DNA of 64,000 nucleotides, taken from QVMM01 sp047030855 (GTDB lineage Bacteria; Bacteroidota; Bacteroidia; Bacteroidales; Dysgonomonadaceae). The stretch's first letter is position 1. Every line of letters starts with the position of its first letter. This document shows, piece after piece, positions 16,920 through 26,396 of this stretch. The translations under genes and the position numbers were made by a program. Under the pieces are notes generated by a model, which was not told where the DNA came from, made no database searches, and was given only the letters and a program-made list of their open reading frames with translations. The stretch lies in assembly GCA_047030855.1 (NCBI GenBank), contig JBKYIJ010000008.1:372001-436000 (forward strand), written 5' to 3'.

Positions 16920-17369
16920 ATGATTATTGATAGCCTTAAAAATTCGGAACAATACGAACAACTTAATCCTTTGTTTAAGAAAGCATTTGATTATTTGAAA
17001 AAATTAGATTTCTCCGCTTTGCAAGCCGAGAAAATCGAATTGCAAGGACGTGATCTTCATGTCAGTATCAGTAACAGCAAATTGAAAAACAAGCCGGATG
17101 CGAAACTGGAGGTGCATAATAAGTACATTGATATTCAGATGCCTGTATCAAAGCCAGAAACTTTCGGATGGTCGCCCCGTTCGATAGTAAAGACGAAGAC
17201 GGCGGATTTCAATGAAGAGAAAGATATCCAGTTTTTTGAAGATCAGGCGAAAACTTATTTTACGCTGGAGCCTGATAACTTTGTAATATTCTTTCCTGAA
17301 GACGCGCACGCGCCGTGCATAGGAGAAGGCGATATTCTGAAGATTGTAGTTAAAGTGAAGGTTCAGTAA
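16920..17369 (+). CDS. YhcH/YjgK/YiaL-family protein
   Basis: A 149-residue cupin-type protein of the YhcH/YjgK/YiaL (DUF386) family. Recognisable segments are LEVHNKYIDIQMPVSKPETF near residues 63-82 and a FAIFFPEDAHAP-like motif (FVIFFPEDAHAPCIGEGD) near 121-138, which carries conserved metal-site residues. Relatives act in sugar-acid and sialic-acid metabolism, probably as epimerases or mutarotases. I chose ATG 16920, where the family fold begins; the longer frame from 16854 adds residues unlike the family. A terminator follows. Confidence 0.85.
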   Translation: MIIDSLKNSEQYEQLNPLFKKAFDYLKKLDFSALQAEKIELQGRDLHVSISNSKLKNKPDAKLEVHNKYIDIQMPVSKPETFGWSPRSIVKTKTADFNEEKDIQFFEDQAKTYFTLEPDNFVIFFPEDAHAPCIGEGDILKIVVKVKVQ

Positions 17370-17384
17370 AACTGCATATCAGAT

Positions 17385-17416
17385 AAAAAAGAGTAATACA
17401 TAATTACTCTTTTTTG
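17385..17416 (+). terminator. Terminator of the YhcH-family gene
   Basis: AAAAAAGAGTAAT and ATTACTCTTTTTT form a perfect stem with a short loop. Confidence 0.88.
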
Positions 17417-17511
17417 TTTGTCTTTAAAATTGTTAAAGTTTAATTTTTGTAATCAAATAACTTTAGACAGAGATAAGAAAGTTGCATTTTTGTAGCCAAA
17501 TTTTTTGAAAC

Positions 17512-18168
17512 ATGAAAAGATATATATTATTCCTGTTGATATTATTCCCGTTATTCAGCTGTAATACAGCCGTAAAAGGACCTGATAAAGATAAGGTTGA
17601 AACTGCTGCCTCCGATTCTTCAAAAATCAAAACAGATGCGAAAGGAATTATCCCTTCGTCCGAAAGTTTGAAGATGTATTTTAATGAAAGAAAGGCTTCC
17701 AATCAGGTTCTTGTTCAGCCCAAAAATATTGCCGCGAACGGAAACGGAATATACTGTTACTTTACTTTGTCGGGTAATAAGGCTACAGCTCTGCGGTTCC
17801 GCATACAATATTGGGATGAAAAATATGCAGATGTCGATCAGTATCAATTTGTTGTGGATGGAAAAAAATATGATTATATAGCAAATCGGGACGAATCAGG
17901 TTCGCACAATACCCGAATAGTGGATTCTTCCACTACATTTTATTGGTATGACGATCGTGTTGATAAGACAGATCAGAATTTCCTTGAAGCTATGGCTCGT
18001 TCAAAAAGTGCGAAACTTAATCTGATAGACAGAGCCGTAAATAAAGTCATAGGAACTATTGAAATAACCGAGAACCAAAAGTCAGATATAAAAAGAACAT
18101 TAGACTACTACTTTTCGCTTAATGGTGCTGCCATACCTAAAAAAGGCATGGTGAATATCCGAAGCTGA
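17512..18168 (+). CDS. Lipoprotein of unknown function
   Basis: A 218-residue lipoprotein with signal MKRYILFLLILFPLFSC and lipidated Cys17. A linker rich in Lys, Asp and Ser (about 20-50) is followed by a beta-rich domain with several aromatic residues (RIQYWDEKY, FYWYDDRVD) and a helical end. I do not recognise the family. It should be anchored in the outer or inner membrane facing the periplasm. It converges on the DUF1493-like gene with only 8 bp between the stops. Confidence 0.7.
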   Translation: MKRYILFLLILFPLFSCNTAVKGPDKDKVETAASDSSKIKTDAKGIIPSSESLKMYFNERKASNQVLVQPKNIAANGNGIYCYFTLSGNKATALRFRIQYWDEKYADVDQYQFVVDGKKYDYIANRDESGSHNTRIVDSSTTFYWYDDRVDKTDQNFLEAMARSKSAKLNLIDRAVNKVIGTIEITENQKSDIKRTLDYYFSLNGAAIPKKGMVNIRS

Positions 18169-18176
18169 TCAGGCGT

Positions 18177-18638
18177 TTATATTGCAATCGCCGCAATAGA
18201 CAGAAGTATTGCTATGGCAAGTGTTATTAAGATTGAGATCAAAATATCCTCAGGCTTATAGCGTACAGATGTTCTGAGGTAAATTTTGTTATGAGGAATT
18301 TCGACCGTTTGTTTTTCAGAAATGTCTTTTAATACGCTGTCATTCAGTTTCCGATATTTTACAGCCGCTTGTAAATCGCCCATTGTCAAAACATTCTTTC
18401 TTCTTTTAAAAACAGATCGGTAAGCTTTATAGAGAGTAGTGCCTTTCGAAAAATACTTTTTATAACAGAAATTCGATATATCGATATTGTATATTTCGGA
18501 ATAGTGATAAATAAACCCTTGTGCCTGGAAGCCATATAAATGCAGATCAGATTCAAGCCTTGTGCTTTCATTTATATCTTCAGGATTGAGAATTATTGGC
18601 AGAGTAGGTATGATGTCTATCAATTCTTTATCAATCAT
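18177..18638 (-). CDS. DUF1493-like protein with a C-terminal membrane anchor
   Basis: A 153-residue protein. Residues about 20-65 look like a DUF1493/acyl-carrier-like unit (TRLESDLHLYGFQAQGFIY, then a YNIDISNFCYKKYF segment). The middle is basic, and residues about 132-153 form one membrane helix (ILISILITLAIAILLSIAAI) at the very end, giving a tail-anchored topology. Function unknown. No operon partner lies on this strand. Confidence 0.6.
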   Translation of the reverse strand: MIDKELIDIIPTLPIILNPEDINESTRLESDLHLYGFQAQGFIYHYSEIYNIDISNFCYKKYFSKGTTLYKAYRSVFKRRKNVLTMGDLQAAVKYRKLNDSVLKDISEKQTVEIPHNKIYLRTSVRYKPEDILISILITLAIAILLSIAAIAI

Positions 18639-18740
18639 TACTATACGAATTTCATTGCTAAAATTTTGTTTTTCTTTTGGTAAATATACAAAGATTATTT
18701 TTTGCTAAATATAAAGTGTTAAAGATAAGAAGATAATTAT

Positions 18741-18771
18741 TTTGAATATTCGTAATCTATCCGTATTTTTG
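18741..18771 (+). promoter_or_regulatory. Promoter of the zapB-like/zapA/rny genes
   Basis: TTTG (18741-18744), 19 bases, TATTTTTG (18764-18771): a perfect Bacteroidetes promoter, with the start codon at 18790 only about 10-12 nt after the expected transcription start. Confidence 0.7.
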
Positions 18772-18789
18772 TAAGTATTTTAATTGTTT

Positions 18790-19089
18790 ATGGCAGGGGA
18801 GCAGGAGAAATTATTTGCTGATCTTGAGATAAGATTCAAACAACTTATATATTTGTGCGATTCTCTCAAGGAACAAAATACTGCTCTGAAAAGTGAGATT
18901 CAAACTAAAAATAATACCATTGAATCGCTAACCCTCGATTTGGAGCAATTGAAAACAAAATATAATAATCTGAGGTTTGCAAAAACGTTAGCTTCTAAAG
19001 GTTCTAAAGAAGAAGCGGATGATGCGAAGCAAAGGTTGAATAAACTGGTGCGGGAAGTTGATAAATGTATTGCATTGTTAAAGCAATAA
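18790..19089 (+). CDS. ZapB-like coiled-coil protein
   Basis: A 99-residue protein that is coiled coil for nearly its whole length (heptads from about residue 8 to 60, then LASKGSKEEADDAKQRLNKL and a final helix). It lies 16 bp upstream of zapA. In many Bacteroidetes a short coiled-coil gene precedes zapA, and a division role is assumed by analogy with ZapB. Sequence alone shows only the coiled coil. ATG 18790 is preferred to the TTG at 18784. Confidence 0.65.
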   Translation: MAGEQEKLFADLEIRFKQLIYLCDSLKEQNTALKSEIQTKNNTIESLTLDLEQLKTKYNNLRFAKTLASKGSKEEADDAKQRLNKLVREVDKCIALLKQ

Positions 19090-19105
19090 AGATAAATAAC
19101 AGGCA

Positions 19106-19408
19106 ATGACAGAAAAAAAGCACTTGACGATTAGATTACAGGTTTGCGGAAGGGAATTTCCACTTCGGATCAATTTGGATAATGAAAGGATATACCGTGA
19201 CGCAGCTGTAGAAATAGACAGAAAAGTTTCTCAATATAGAAATAATTTTGCAAGTGCCGATATAAGAAAATTAGACGAAACTGATTATGCGATTATGACA
19301 TCCATTCAAGCCGTATCGGAATGTAGGGATTTGGAAATCGACAATAAGTTTTTAGAAGATAAAATTAAATCTCTTATTGGAGAGTTGGATGAGTATCTGA
19401 AAAGATAG
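19106..19408 (+). CDS. zapA: Cell division protein ZapA
   Basis: A 100-residue ZapA-family protein: LTIRLQVCGREFPLRINLDN at the start, DAAVEIDRKVSQYRN near 29-43, and DYAIMTSIQAVSE followed by a terminal coiled coil. ZapA binds FtsZ and bundles protofilaments at the Z-ring. It sits between the ZapB-like gene and rny, and the promoter at 18741 probably serves both short genes. Confidence 0.87.
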   Translation: MTEKKHLTIRLQVCGREFPLRINLDNERIYRDAAVEIDRKVSQYRNNFASADIRKLDETDYAIMTSIQAVSECRDLEIDNKFLEDKIKSLIGELDEYLKR

Positions 19409-19517
19409 TTCTTATATTTTTTTAATAAAAAAACTTTGCACCGGTTAAGGATTTATGATAATCTTTAATTGGTGTTTTTATTTATATAATAACGATTTAA
19501 AATATGAAAATTAAAAT

Positions 19518-21047
19518 ATGGAAATAATAATTGGTATAATAGCTCTGGTAGTCGGAGCGATAATAATGTGGGCTATACTCCACTTTACTTCAAGTTCGAA
19601 GTCAAAGAAAATGATAGAGGAAGCCGGACGGGAAGCCGAAGTAATAAAGAAAAATAAATTGCTTGAGGTCAAAGAACAGGCGCTGCAAATGAAGTCTGAG
19701 TTTGAAAAAGAAGTAAACTCAAGAAATTCTAAAATGCAGGTTGCCGAGAATAAAATCAAACAAAGGGAACTCAATCTTAACCAAAAACAGGAAGAATTGC
19801 AGAGACGCAAAAATGAAGTTGATGCAGTTAAAGAAAATTTGGACGCACAATTAGAAATTATTGAGCATAAAAAGATAGAACTCGAAAAACTGCATAAACA
19901 AGAAGTTGAAAGACTCGAAGCTCTTTCGGGCTTATCGGCGGAAGACGTAAAGTCAAAACTTGTAGAAGCCTTGAAAGACGAAGCTCAGACACATGCCCAG
20001 TCGTATGTCAATGAGATAATGGAAGAGGCAAAAATGACGGCTAATAAGGAAGCAAAGCGCATCGTAATCCAAACAATACAGCGTGTCGCCACTGAAACTG
20101 CTATCGAAAATGCGGTAACGGTATTCCATATTGATTCGGACGAAATAAAAGGACGTATCATCGGACGCGAAGGACGTAATATCAGAGCGTTGGAAGCTGC
20201 AACAGGCGTTGAAATCATTGTAGATGACACGCCCGAAGCGATAGTCCTTTCGGGATTCGATCCTGTACGTCGCGAAATAGCCCGTTTAGCGTTACATCAA
20301 CTTGTTTCGGACGGACGTATTCACCCTGCACGAATCGAGGAAGTCGTAACCAAAGTGAAGAAACAGATCGAGGAAGAAATAATAGAAACGGGGAAACGTA
20401 CAGCAATTGATTTAGGCATTCATGGTTTGCATCCCGAACTTATCCGTCTTGTCGGTAAAATGAAGTATCGTTCTTCTTACGGGCAAAACCTGTTGCAACA
20501 TGCCCGTGAAACGGCTAACCTATGCGCTATCATGGCTTCGGAATTAGGCTTGAATGTGAAAAAAGCGAAACGTGCAGGACTTTTGCATGACATAGGAAAA
20601 GTGCCTGACGATGAACCGGAATTGCCGCACGCACTTTTAGGGATGAAGCTTGCCGAAAAATACAAGGAGAAACCAGATATTTGCAATGCGATAGGTGCAC
20701 ACCACGATGAGGTTGAGATGACGACGCTATTGGCTCCGATCGTACAGGTTTGTGATGCTATATCAGGTGCCCGTCCGGGTGCTCGCAGAGAAATCGTCGA
20801 AGCTTATATAAAACGCTTGAACGATTTGGAACAATTGGCTCTTTCTTATCCGGGAGTGTTGAAAACATACGCTATACAAGCCGGACGAGAGCTTCGCGTG
20901 ATTGTCGGGGCAGATAAGGTCAGCGATGTCGAAACAGAAACGTTATCCAATGAAATAGCAAAAAAGATACAGGACGAAATGACTTATCCGGGACAGGTTA
21001 AGATCACAGTTATACGTGAAACCCGTGCCGTAAGTTTTGCGAAATAA
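19518..21047 (+). CDS. rny: Ribonuclease Y
   Basis: A 509-residue endoribonuclease of standard length. An N-terminal membrane helix (residues about 2-24) is followed by a long coiled coil (about 30-190), a KH domain near 210-260 (IKGRIIGREGRNIRALEAAT), and an HD domain with LLHDIGK, His357 and Asp358. It is expected to start mRNA decay at the inner membrane. It is preceded by zapA and followed by a strong bidirectional terminator shared with dnaA. Confidence 0.96.
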   Translation: MEIIIGIIALVVGAIIMWAILHFTSSSKSKKMIEEAGREAEVIKKNKLLEVKEQALQMKSEFEKEVNSRNSKMQVAENKIKQRELNLNQKQEELQRRKNEVDAVKENLDAQLEIIEHKKIELEKLHKQEVERLEALSGLSAEDVKSKLVEALKDEAQTHAQSYVNEIMEEAKMTANKEAKRIVIQTIQRVATETAIENAVTVFHIDSDEIKGRIIGREGRNIRALEAATGVEIIVDDTPEAIVLSGFDPVRREIARLALHQLVSDGRIHPARIEEVVTKVKKQIEEEIIETGKRTAIDLGIHGLHPELIRLVGKMKYRSSYGQNLLQHARETANLCAIMASELGLNVKKAKRAGLLHDIGKVPDDEPELPHALLGMKLAEKYKEKPDICNAIGAHHDEVEMTTLLAPIVQVCDAISGARPGARREIVEAYIKRLNDLEQLALSYPGVLKTYAIQAGRELRVIVGADKVSDVETETLSNEIAKKIQDEMTYPGQVKITVIRETRAVSFAK

Positions 21048-21063
21048 TCATAATAATGATAGT

Positions 21064-21106
21064 AAAAAAAAGAAAAGGGAAAATCATAGATTTTCCCTTT
21101 TCTTTT
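21064..21106. terminator. Bidirectional terminator between rny and dnaA
   Basis: AAAAGAAAAGGGAAAATC and its complement form a stem of about 17 bp with an A tract before and a T tract after it. Confidence 0.9.
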
Positions 21107-21121
21107 GCTTTGTTTATACTA

Positions 21122-22534
21122 TTATGATTTCAATCTTTTCTCTATTTCGGCAATCTCGTTACGGAAAGACTTGTCGACTTCTATCTGATCCTTTACCATT
21201 TTGCAGGCATGCAATACGGTAGCATGATTTTTCTTGCCTATAATCGTCCCGATCTGTGCCAGCGACATTTCCGTATATTGTTTTGACAGATACATTGTAA
21301 CCTGTCTTGCCTGTACGATCTCTCTTTTACGCGAAAGCGTATGTATCAGTTCAGGTTTGATGTTAAAATACTGACATACGGTATCGGCTATATTATCAAT
21401 CGTGATTTTCTTTTTCTCAATCTTTTTTATAGCCTGTCCGATAACTCTGCGAGCTAGAGGAAGATCAACTTCCTTATTGTAGATAACGGAATGTGCCATT
21501 AATGAAACAATAATACCTTCCAGATCCCGAATATTGTCCGTAACGTTTTCCGCTATAAAGCGAATGACGTCTTCCGGAATTGAAAGCCCGTCATGCAGAA
21601 TCTTGTTTTCAAGTATCTTATAACGGAGTTCCAAGTCAGGGTTATCTATTTTGGTTGTCAATCCCCATCTGAAACGGGTGAGCAAGCGTTCTTCTACGCC
21701 TTGCAGGTCAGCCGGAGCCTTATCAGACGTTAATATTAATTGCTTATTGTTTTGATGCAAATGGTTGAATATATGGAAAAATGTATTCTGGGTTTTTTCC
21801 AGCCCCATCAGTTCGTGAATATCGTCGATAATAAGTACATCTATTCCCAAGTAAAAATTTAAGAAATCGTTAACAGTATTGAATCTTGTAGCGTCTGTAT
21901 ATTGTATTTTAAATAAATGTGCGGAAACATACAATACCCTTTTCTCGGGGAACAACTCTTTTATACGCGTCCCAATAGCATGACATAAATGAGTCTTTCC
22001 AACGCCTGAAGTTCCGTGCATGAAAAGAGGATTGAAAGCCGTTTTCCCGGGATTATTCGCTAATGCTTCCCCGGCTGTGCGCGCTAATTTATTGCTTTCT
22101 CCTTCGAGGAAATTCTCAAATGTATATTTAGGATTTAATTGTGAATCAAATTCTTCGGAAACAATTCTTTGAAATGGGCTATGTATTTTATTTGCTTGCT
22201 TTGGCGTGATTTTTTCAATTGCAGCAGATTTTTGCTCGCCTCTGTAATTGACATGCGTATTGGAATTGCTTTCAACCAAGATACGATAATTCAAGATCGT
22301 TTCTTTACCCACTTCTTTATGCAATGATGCACTTAGAAGATCAACGAATTTCTCTTCCAAATACTCATAAAAGAATTGGCTGGGTACCTGTATCGTAAAT
22401 ATTTTTCCATCATAAGCCAACGGAACGATAGGCGAAAACCACGTTTTAAAAGTAATATCCGTTACATTATCCCGAATAATGTTCAGGCAATTATTCCACA
22501 AATGACTAACATCATTTTTATAGTCCATATTCAA
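21122..22534 (-). CDS. dnaA: Chromosomal replication initiator DnaA
   Basis: A 470-residue DnaA of normal length. Domain I is at residues 1-90 with WNNCLNIIRDNV, and domain II is a linker at about 90-135. The AAA+ domain III has Walker A GTSGVGKTHL near 175, Walker B VLIIDDIHEL near 236 and an arginine-rich sensor region. Domain IV (about 375-470) carries the signature VQARQVTMYLSKQYTEMSLA and NHATVLHACK. It binds DnaA boxes and opens the origin. No cluster of perfect TTATCCACA boxes is visible next to the gene, so the origin need not be here. Confidence 0.97.
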   Translation of the reverse strand: MNMDYKNDVSHLWNNCLNIIRDNVTDITFKTWFSPIVPLAYDGKIFTIQVPSQFFYEYLEEKFVDLLSASLHKEVGKETILNYRILVESNSNTHVNYRGEQKSAAIEKITPKQANKIHSPFQRIVSEEFDSQLNPKYTFENFLEGESNKLARTAGEALANNPGKTAFNPLFMHGTSGVGKTHLCHAIGTRIKELFPEKRVLYVSAHLFKIQYTDATRFNTVNDFLNFYLGIDVLIIDDIHELMGLEKTQNTFFHIFNHLHQNNKQLILTSDKAPADLQGVEERLLTRFRWGLTTKIDNPDLELRYKILENKILHDGLSIPEDVIRFIAENVTDNIRDLEGIIVSLMAHSVIYNKEVDLPLARRVIGQAIKKIEKKKITIDNIADTVCQYFNIKPELIHTLSRKREIVQARQVTMYLSKQYTEMSLAQIGTIIGKKNHATVLHACKMVKDQIEVDKSFRNEIAEIEKRLKS

Positions 22535-22853
22535 AAATACCTTAAAAAATTAGCTTCAACAGCAATACAAATTTTCTTCTTTTTTATTTCAAAAACAACG
22601 TGCTTAAAATTTGTTTTTCTCAACAAAAGCATATCGTTCTTAAAATGAATATTTTACATCTCACTTCTTAGGTGTCTTGCTTGAACTTGTGTTTTTGGGG
22701 AGGTAATTGTCTGTTTTTGAGCAGATTGAATGCCAAGCGCTTCTATTCCTAAAATCTTTCTATAAATTTAATTATTTTTTCAAGTAAGCATATAACAATG
22801 CAATAAAAAAAAATGACTTTTATCGCTATTTAGAATAAATCTATACAACGGTT
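22535..22853. other. Upstream region of dnaA
   Basis: 319 bp of AT-rich DNA between dnaA and the MCE gene. I see no gene, no perfect DnaA box and no AT-rich repeat array; a palindrome AAGCGCTT occurs near 22736. It probably holds the dnaA promoter. Confidence 0.45.
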
Positions 22854-23747
22854 TTAAAAAACTTTTACGTTAATATACTTGCTCGGATTTTCTTTTACAT
22901 CTTTTAACAGAATGGATGCGTTGTTCAATGTTGAAGTCAAGCTGTCGTATAGCTGACGATCGTTTAGCAATAATCCTATCGAGTTATCTTTTGAATTAAT
23001 GCGTTCAGAAAGGCTCTGTATGTTTTTTAAAGTAGAATCTACCGAATTATAGGTTGCCTTTAAATCCATAGATTTGACTTGTCCCGTAAGAGTAGTTAAA
23101 TCCTCGGATACTACGGCCATATTAGCCGTTATTTTAGGAACGTCTTTATTAGCGGCAGCCAAAAGAATATTCAATTGCTGGGTAGATCGGGCGAGGTTGT
23201 GCGTAATTTCGTCAACATTGCCCAATGCACTGCTTAGTTTGGGATCGCTGATTGTCGTTTGCAGGCTTGTGAGAATAGAATCTATTTTGGGAACGATGGC
23301 GGCAATTTGGGGAACCATGTTTTCGGACAGAGCCTCCATCATGCCTTTTTCCCTTACGCCTATGATTAAATCGTCGGTCGAATAATATTCTGTTGCTGTT
23401 GAGTCGGGAATGAGCACAACTTTTGCTCCGCCCAACATTCCGATGCTGAGTTTTATTTTACTGTTCTTCGGTATCCTGACTCCTTTGTCAAGATTTAATA
23501 CCGTAGTCGTTTTGCCTGTTTTGTTGTCAAGTTCCATTGAATATACTAATCCGATCTGGTATCCGTTCAGAACGACAGGCGACGATAATGTAAGATCGCT
23601 GACATCGTCAAATACGACCTGATAGGAGTTTGTCGGTTTAAAAATGTTCACTCCTTTTAGAAAACTGATTCCGAAGTATAAAATGGCTAATGCAATGACA
23701 AATGCAATACCGATTTTTACCTCTTTTGATATTTTTTTCTTTTCCAT
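22854..23747 (-). CDS. MCE/MlaD-family lipid-transport protein
   Basis: A 297-residue protein: one N-terminal membrane helix (residues about 10-30), then an MCE domain with VVFDDVSDLTLSSPVVLNG near 44-62 and a GMLGGAKVVLIPDS segment near 104-117, followed by a long helical region. MlaD-type proteins form periplasmic rings that move lipids between the membranes together with an ABC transporter. The ATPase and permease are not in this window. It lies 13 bp downstream of the amidase and is probably its operon partner. Confidence 0.87.
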   Translation of the reverse strand: MEKKKISKEVKIGIAFVIALAILYFGISFLKGVNIFKPTNSYQVVFDDVSDLTLSSPVVLNGYQIGLVYSMELDNKTGKTTTVLNLDKGVRIPKNSKIKLSIGMLGGAKVVLIPDSTATEYYSTDDLIIGVREKGMMEALSENMVPQIAAIVPKIDSILTSLQTTISDPKLSSALGNVDEITHNLARSTQQLNILLAAANKDVPKITANMAVVSEDLTTLTGQVKSMDLKATYNSVDSTLKNIQSLSERINSKDNSIGLLLNDRQLYDSLTSTLNNASILLKDVKENPSKYINVKVF

Positions 23748-23760
23748 TTATTAAGTCCTG

Positions 23761-25056
23761 TTATTTTATTCGAATACCGTTTCTGAATTTTACCGTAAAG
23801 GCATCTTTAAACTTAGTCCTGACTTGCCGTTGAATACGTATAGCTTCGTTCAGGTCCGTTGTCGAACCGTATGTATATTTGAATGTGTTTCCTTCCACAT
23901 AATAATCGACCGGCGACAGTCCCCTAAACTCCGATGATCCGTTCGGCAGCTTATATTGTGAAATATAAAACTGGATTCTATACTCGATCGCATTATTGGG
24001 TATATTCTTTCTTTCGTTTTGAGAAGCCGGTTTGCTGTTTTTAGGTTCGGTATAAGTTGGAACCGTTTCAACTGTTCTTTGAACAATTGTAGTTTCAGTT
24101 TTGGTTTCAACGACCGGCGAAGTTTTAGGTTTTGTTACATAAGTTTGATTATTACCTTGTTTAGTAACAGCCTGTGGTGTTTCAGGAGTTTTAGTCGTTG
24201 TAGTCGTAACTGTATTTGTTGTTACCGTTTTATCTTTCTTTTCTACAAACGTAGGATTTGAATTATCCCCACCACCTATTGTGGCTAATCCCTGTCTTTT
24301 GTCAAAATCTTTTTTATATTGCTGGAATCCTGCATATATGGCACTTGCCATAGACCGTTGCCCGATAGTGGACGTCAGATATTTTGCTTCATTCGGATTA
24401 TTGATAAACCCCAATTCAATAAGTACGCTGGGCGCAGCCGTTTCCCGAAGTACGAGAAATCCCGCCTGTCTCACTCCGCGATCTTCGCGGCGAGCCACTT
24501 TTTTGAAATTTGTTTGTACCTGCGACGCAAAGTCAAGGCTCTGTTCCATGTACTTATTAGTCATAAACTCGAATATGATATAAGATTCGGGCGATTTAGG
24601 ATCGAAATCTTCATATTTTTGTTTATAGTTGTCTTCCAATAGGATCACGGAGTTTTCCCGTTGAGCAACTCTCATGTTTTCGGCACTGCGGTCCAACCCT
24701 AATATATAGGTGTCTGCTCCTGCTGCATTCGTGATTTTTGCTTCGGTAGAGTTTGTGTGAATGGAAATAAATAAATTAGCTTGCGCTTTGTTTGCTATTT
24801 CCGCTCTTCTTTTAAGTTCTACGAATACATCGGCTTTTCTTGTATAAACTACTTTTACGTCTTTGTAATTATCTTCTATAAGGCGTCCCAGATTTAACGC
24901 GATTGCCAGATTTATGTCTTTTTCCTTTGTTTTTCCTCTAACAGCACCTCCGTCTTTTCCTCCGTGTCCTGCATCTATTACTACCGTAAAATCAGCCGCT
25001 GCCAATTTTCCCGATATGATCAGAAAAAAACAGAAAATGTATATTAGTTTTTTCAT
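23761..25056 (-). CDS. N-acetylmuramoyl-L-alanine amidase with a SPOR-like C-terminus
   Basis: A 431-residue exported cell-wall hydrolase. The signal peptide ends near residue 21 (GKLAAA). The Amidase_3 zinc site is complete: DAGHGGKDGG near residue 30, EKDINLA, FISIHTNS, and the catalytic Glu in VLIELGFINN. A Thr/Lys-rich linker (about 255-345) is followed by a C-terminal domain (about 350-431) that resembles a SPOR module, which would target septal peptidoglycan. I chose the internal ATG at 25056 because the signal peptide begins there; a longer frame starts at 25098. The MCE gene follows 13 bp later. Confidence 0.9.
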   Translation of the reverse strand: MKKLIYIFCFFLIISGKLAAADFTVVIDAGHGGKDGGAVRGKTKEKDINLAIALNLGRLIEDNYKDVKVVYTRKADVFVELKRRAEIANKAQANLFISIHTNSTEAKITNAAGADTYILGLDRSAENMRVAQRENSVILLEDNYKQKYEDFDPKSPESYIIFEFMTNKYMEQSLDFASQVQTNFKKVARREDRGVRQAGFLVLRETAAPSVLIELGFINNPNEAKYLTSTIGQRSMASAIYAGFQQYKKDFDKRQGLATIGGGDNSNPTFVEKKDKTVTTNTVTTTTTKTPETPQAVTKQGNNQTYVTKPKTSPVVETKTETTIVQRTVETVPTYTEPKNSKPASQNERKNIPNNAIEYRIQFYISQYKLPNGSSEFRGLSPVDYYVEGNTFKYTYGSTTDLNEAIRIQRQVRTKFKDAFTVKFRNGIRIK

Positions 25057-25081
25057 AAGCAAATTATGATGATAATGTTTA

Positions 25082-26086
25082 TTATTTGGAGTATACAACT
25101 TCGTTTACGAGTTCTTTGCCTGCAAAGTAGTCTGAAATATTGTTCATTGTTGTCGTTGCAATATTTGTCATCGCTTCTTTGGTAAAGAATGCCTGATGCG
25201 AAGTCAGAATTACATTGTTGAAAGAAAGAAGTCTGGCAAGTATTTCGTCAGGCATCACTTCATTAGACCAGTCCTCATAGAAGTAGTCGCCTTCCTCCTC
25301 GTATACGTCGAGCCCTGCATATCCGACTTTAAGCGATACAAGTCCCTCTATAAGATGTTTGGTATGTATCAACTTTCCTCTACCTGTGTTAATGATCATC
25401 ACGCCGTCTTTCATTTTTGTTAAAGACTCGTTGCATATAATATATTCCGTTTCTTTGGTGAGCGGACAATGAAGCGTAATTATATCAGACTCTTTATATA
25501 GTTCATCTAAGGATACATATTTAAATCCGATTTGCTTGGCAAAATCTTCATTAGGGTATAAATCGTATGCGATGACGTTCATCCCCAATCCTTTTAATAT
25601 CTGTGCTACGGTTTTCCCTATTTTACCTGTTCCAATGATGCCTACTGTTTTTTCGTTCATATCGAACCCCATAAATCCGTTAAGAGAGAAGTTGTTGTCC
25701 TTGGTTCTTAAGAACGCCCGATGAACTTTTCTGTTCAGGCATAACATAAGGGCAAGCGTGTGCTCTGCAATGGCATGCGGAGAATATTCGGGAACTCTCA
25801 CGACACGAATTTTATCCTTGGCTGCTTTCAGATCGACATTATTGAAACCCGCACAGCGTAAGGCTATGAGTTTTACGCCATATGAGACAAGCTTATCAAT
25901 AACTTCCGCGTCTACAACCGCGTTGACAAAAATACAGACAGCATCGCAATTCATTGCCAGAATAACATTGTTTATGTCCAGATGTTCTTTATGAAATTTC
26001 AGTTCAAAACCGTAATTTTTATTCACGGAATTAAATGTTTCGATGTCGTAATTTTTAGCGTCGAAAACAGCGATCTTATATGCCAT
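25082..26086 (-). CDS. D-lactate dehydrogenase (2-hydroxyacid dehydrogenase family)
   Basis: A 334-residue NAD-dependent D-2-hydroxyacid dehydrogenase, most like fermentative D-lactate dehydrogenase. The nucleotide site VGIIGTGKIGKTVAQILKGLG is near residues 146-166. The catalytic Arg is in NTGRGKL, the Glu in LDVYEEEGDYF, and the His in LTSHQAF. It reduces pyruvate to D-lactate and regenerates NAD in fermentation. The amidase start codon lies 25 bp downstream. Confidence 0.9.
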   Translation of the reverse strand: MAYKIAVFDAKNYDIETFNSVNKNYGFELKFHKEHLDINNVILAMNCDAVCIFVNAVVDAEVIDKLVSYGVKLIALRCAGFNNVDLKAAKDKIRVVRVPEYSPHAIAEHTLALMLCLNRKVHRAFLRTKDNNFSLNGFMGFDMNEKTVGIIGTGKIGKTVAQILKGLGMNVIAYDLYPNEDFAKQIGFKYVSLDELYKESDIITLHCPLTKETEYIICNESLTKMKDGVMIINTGRGKLIHTKHLIEGLVSLKVGYAGLDVYEEEGDYFYEDWSNEVMPDEILARLLSFNNVILTSHQAFFTKEAMTNIATTTMNNISDYFAGKELVNEVVYSK

Positions 26087-26396
26087 AATATAATTGAGAG
26101 TTTAATTAATATGCTCGTTTTTATTCTACAAATTAACCAAAATATGTGATATGCTCCAAACTTTATTTGATCTATAATTTAGAATATCGGCACATGCGTT
26201 AATAAGAACAGGACGGATTTGGTTTTATAGATATAATTGATGTTTGTTTATCAAAATGGAGCTTATAAAAACAATGAAGGAATATAAATTGTTAAATATA
26301 AATCAGTGCATCTAAGCAAAAGCTGGAGCTATTGTTTTAAGGTTAATTTATTATTCATAATTTCGTGCCGCAAAATAGAATGACGCGAATACAATA
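26087..26396. other. Intergenic region between divergent genes
   Basis: 310 bp of AT-rich DNA between the D-lactate dehydrogenase and the TldD/PmbA-family gene. It must hold both promoters, but no clear TAnnTTTG pair stands out. Only tiny open frames (under 20 codons) are present. Confidence 0.45.

Noticed and set aside
19409..19517. 6S RNA gene behind zapA
   Set aside because: The gap is only 109 bp and lacks the long interrupted hairpin; the zapA-6S link is known mainly from other phyla.
22535..22853. Replication origin next to dnaA
   Set aside because: I found no cluster of TTATCCACA-type boxes or AT-rich repeats; dnaA is often away from oriC in Bacteroidetes.
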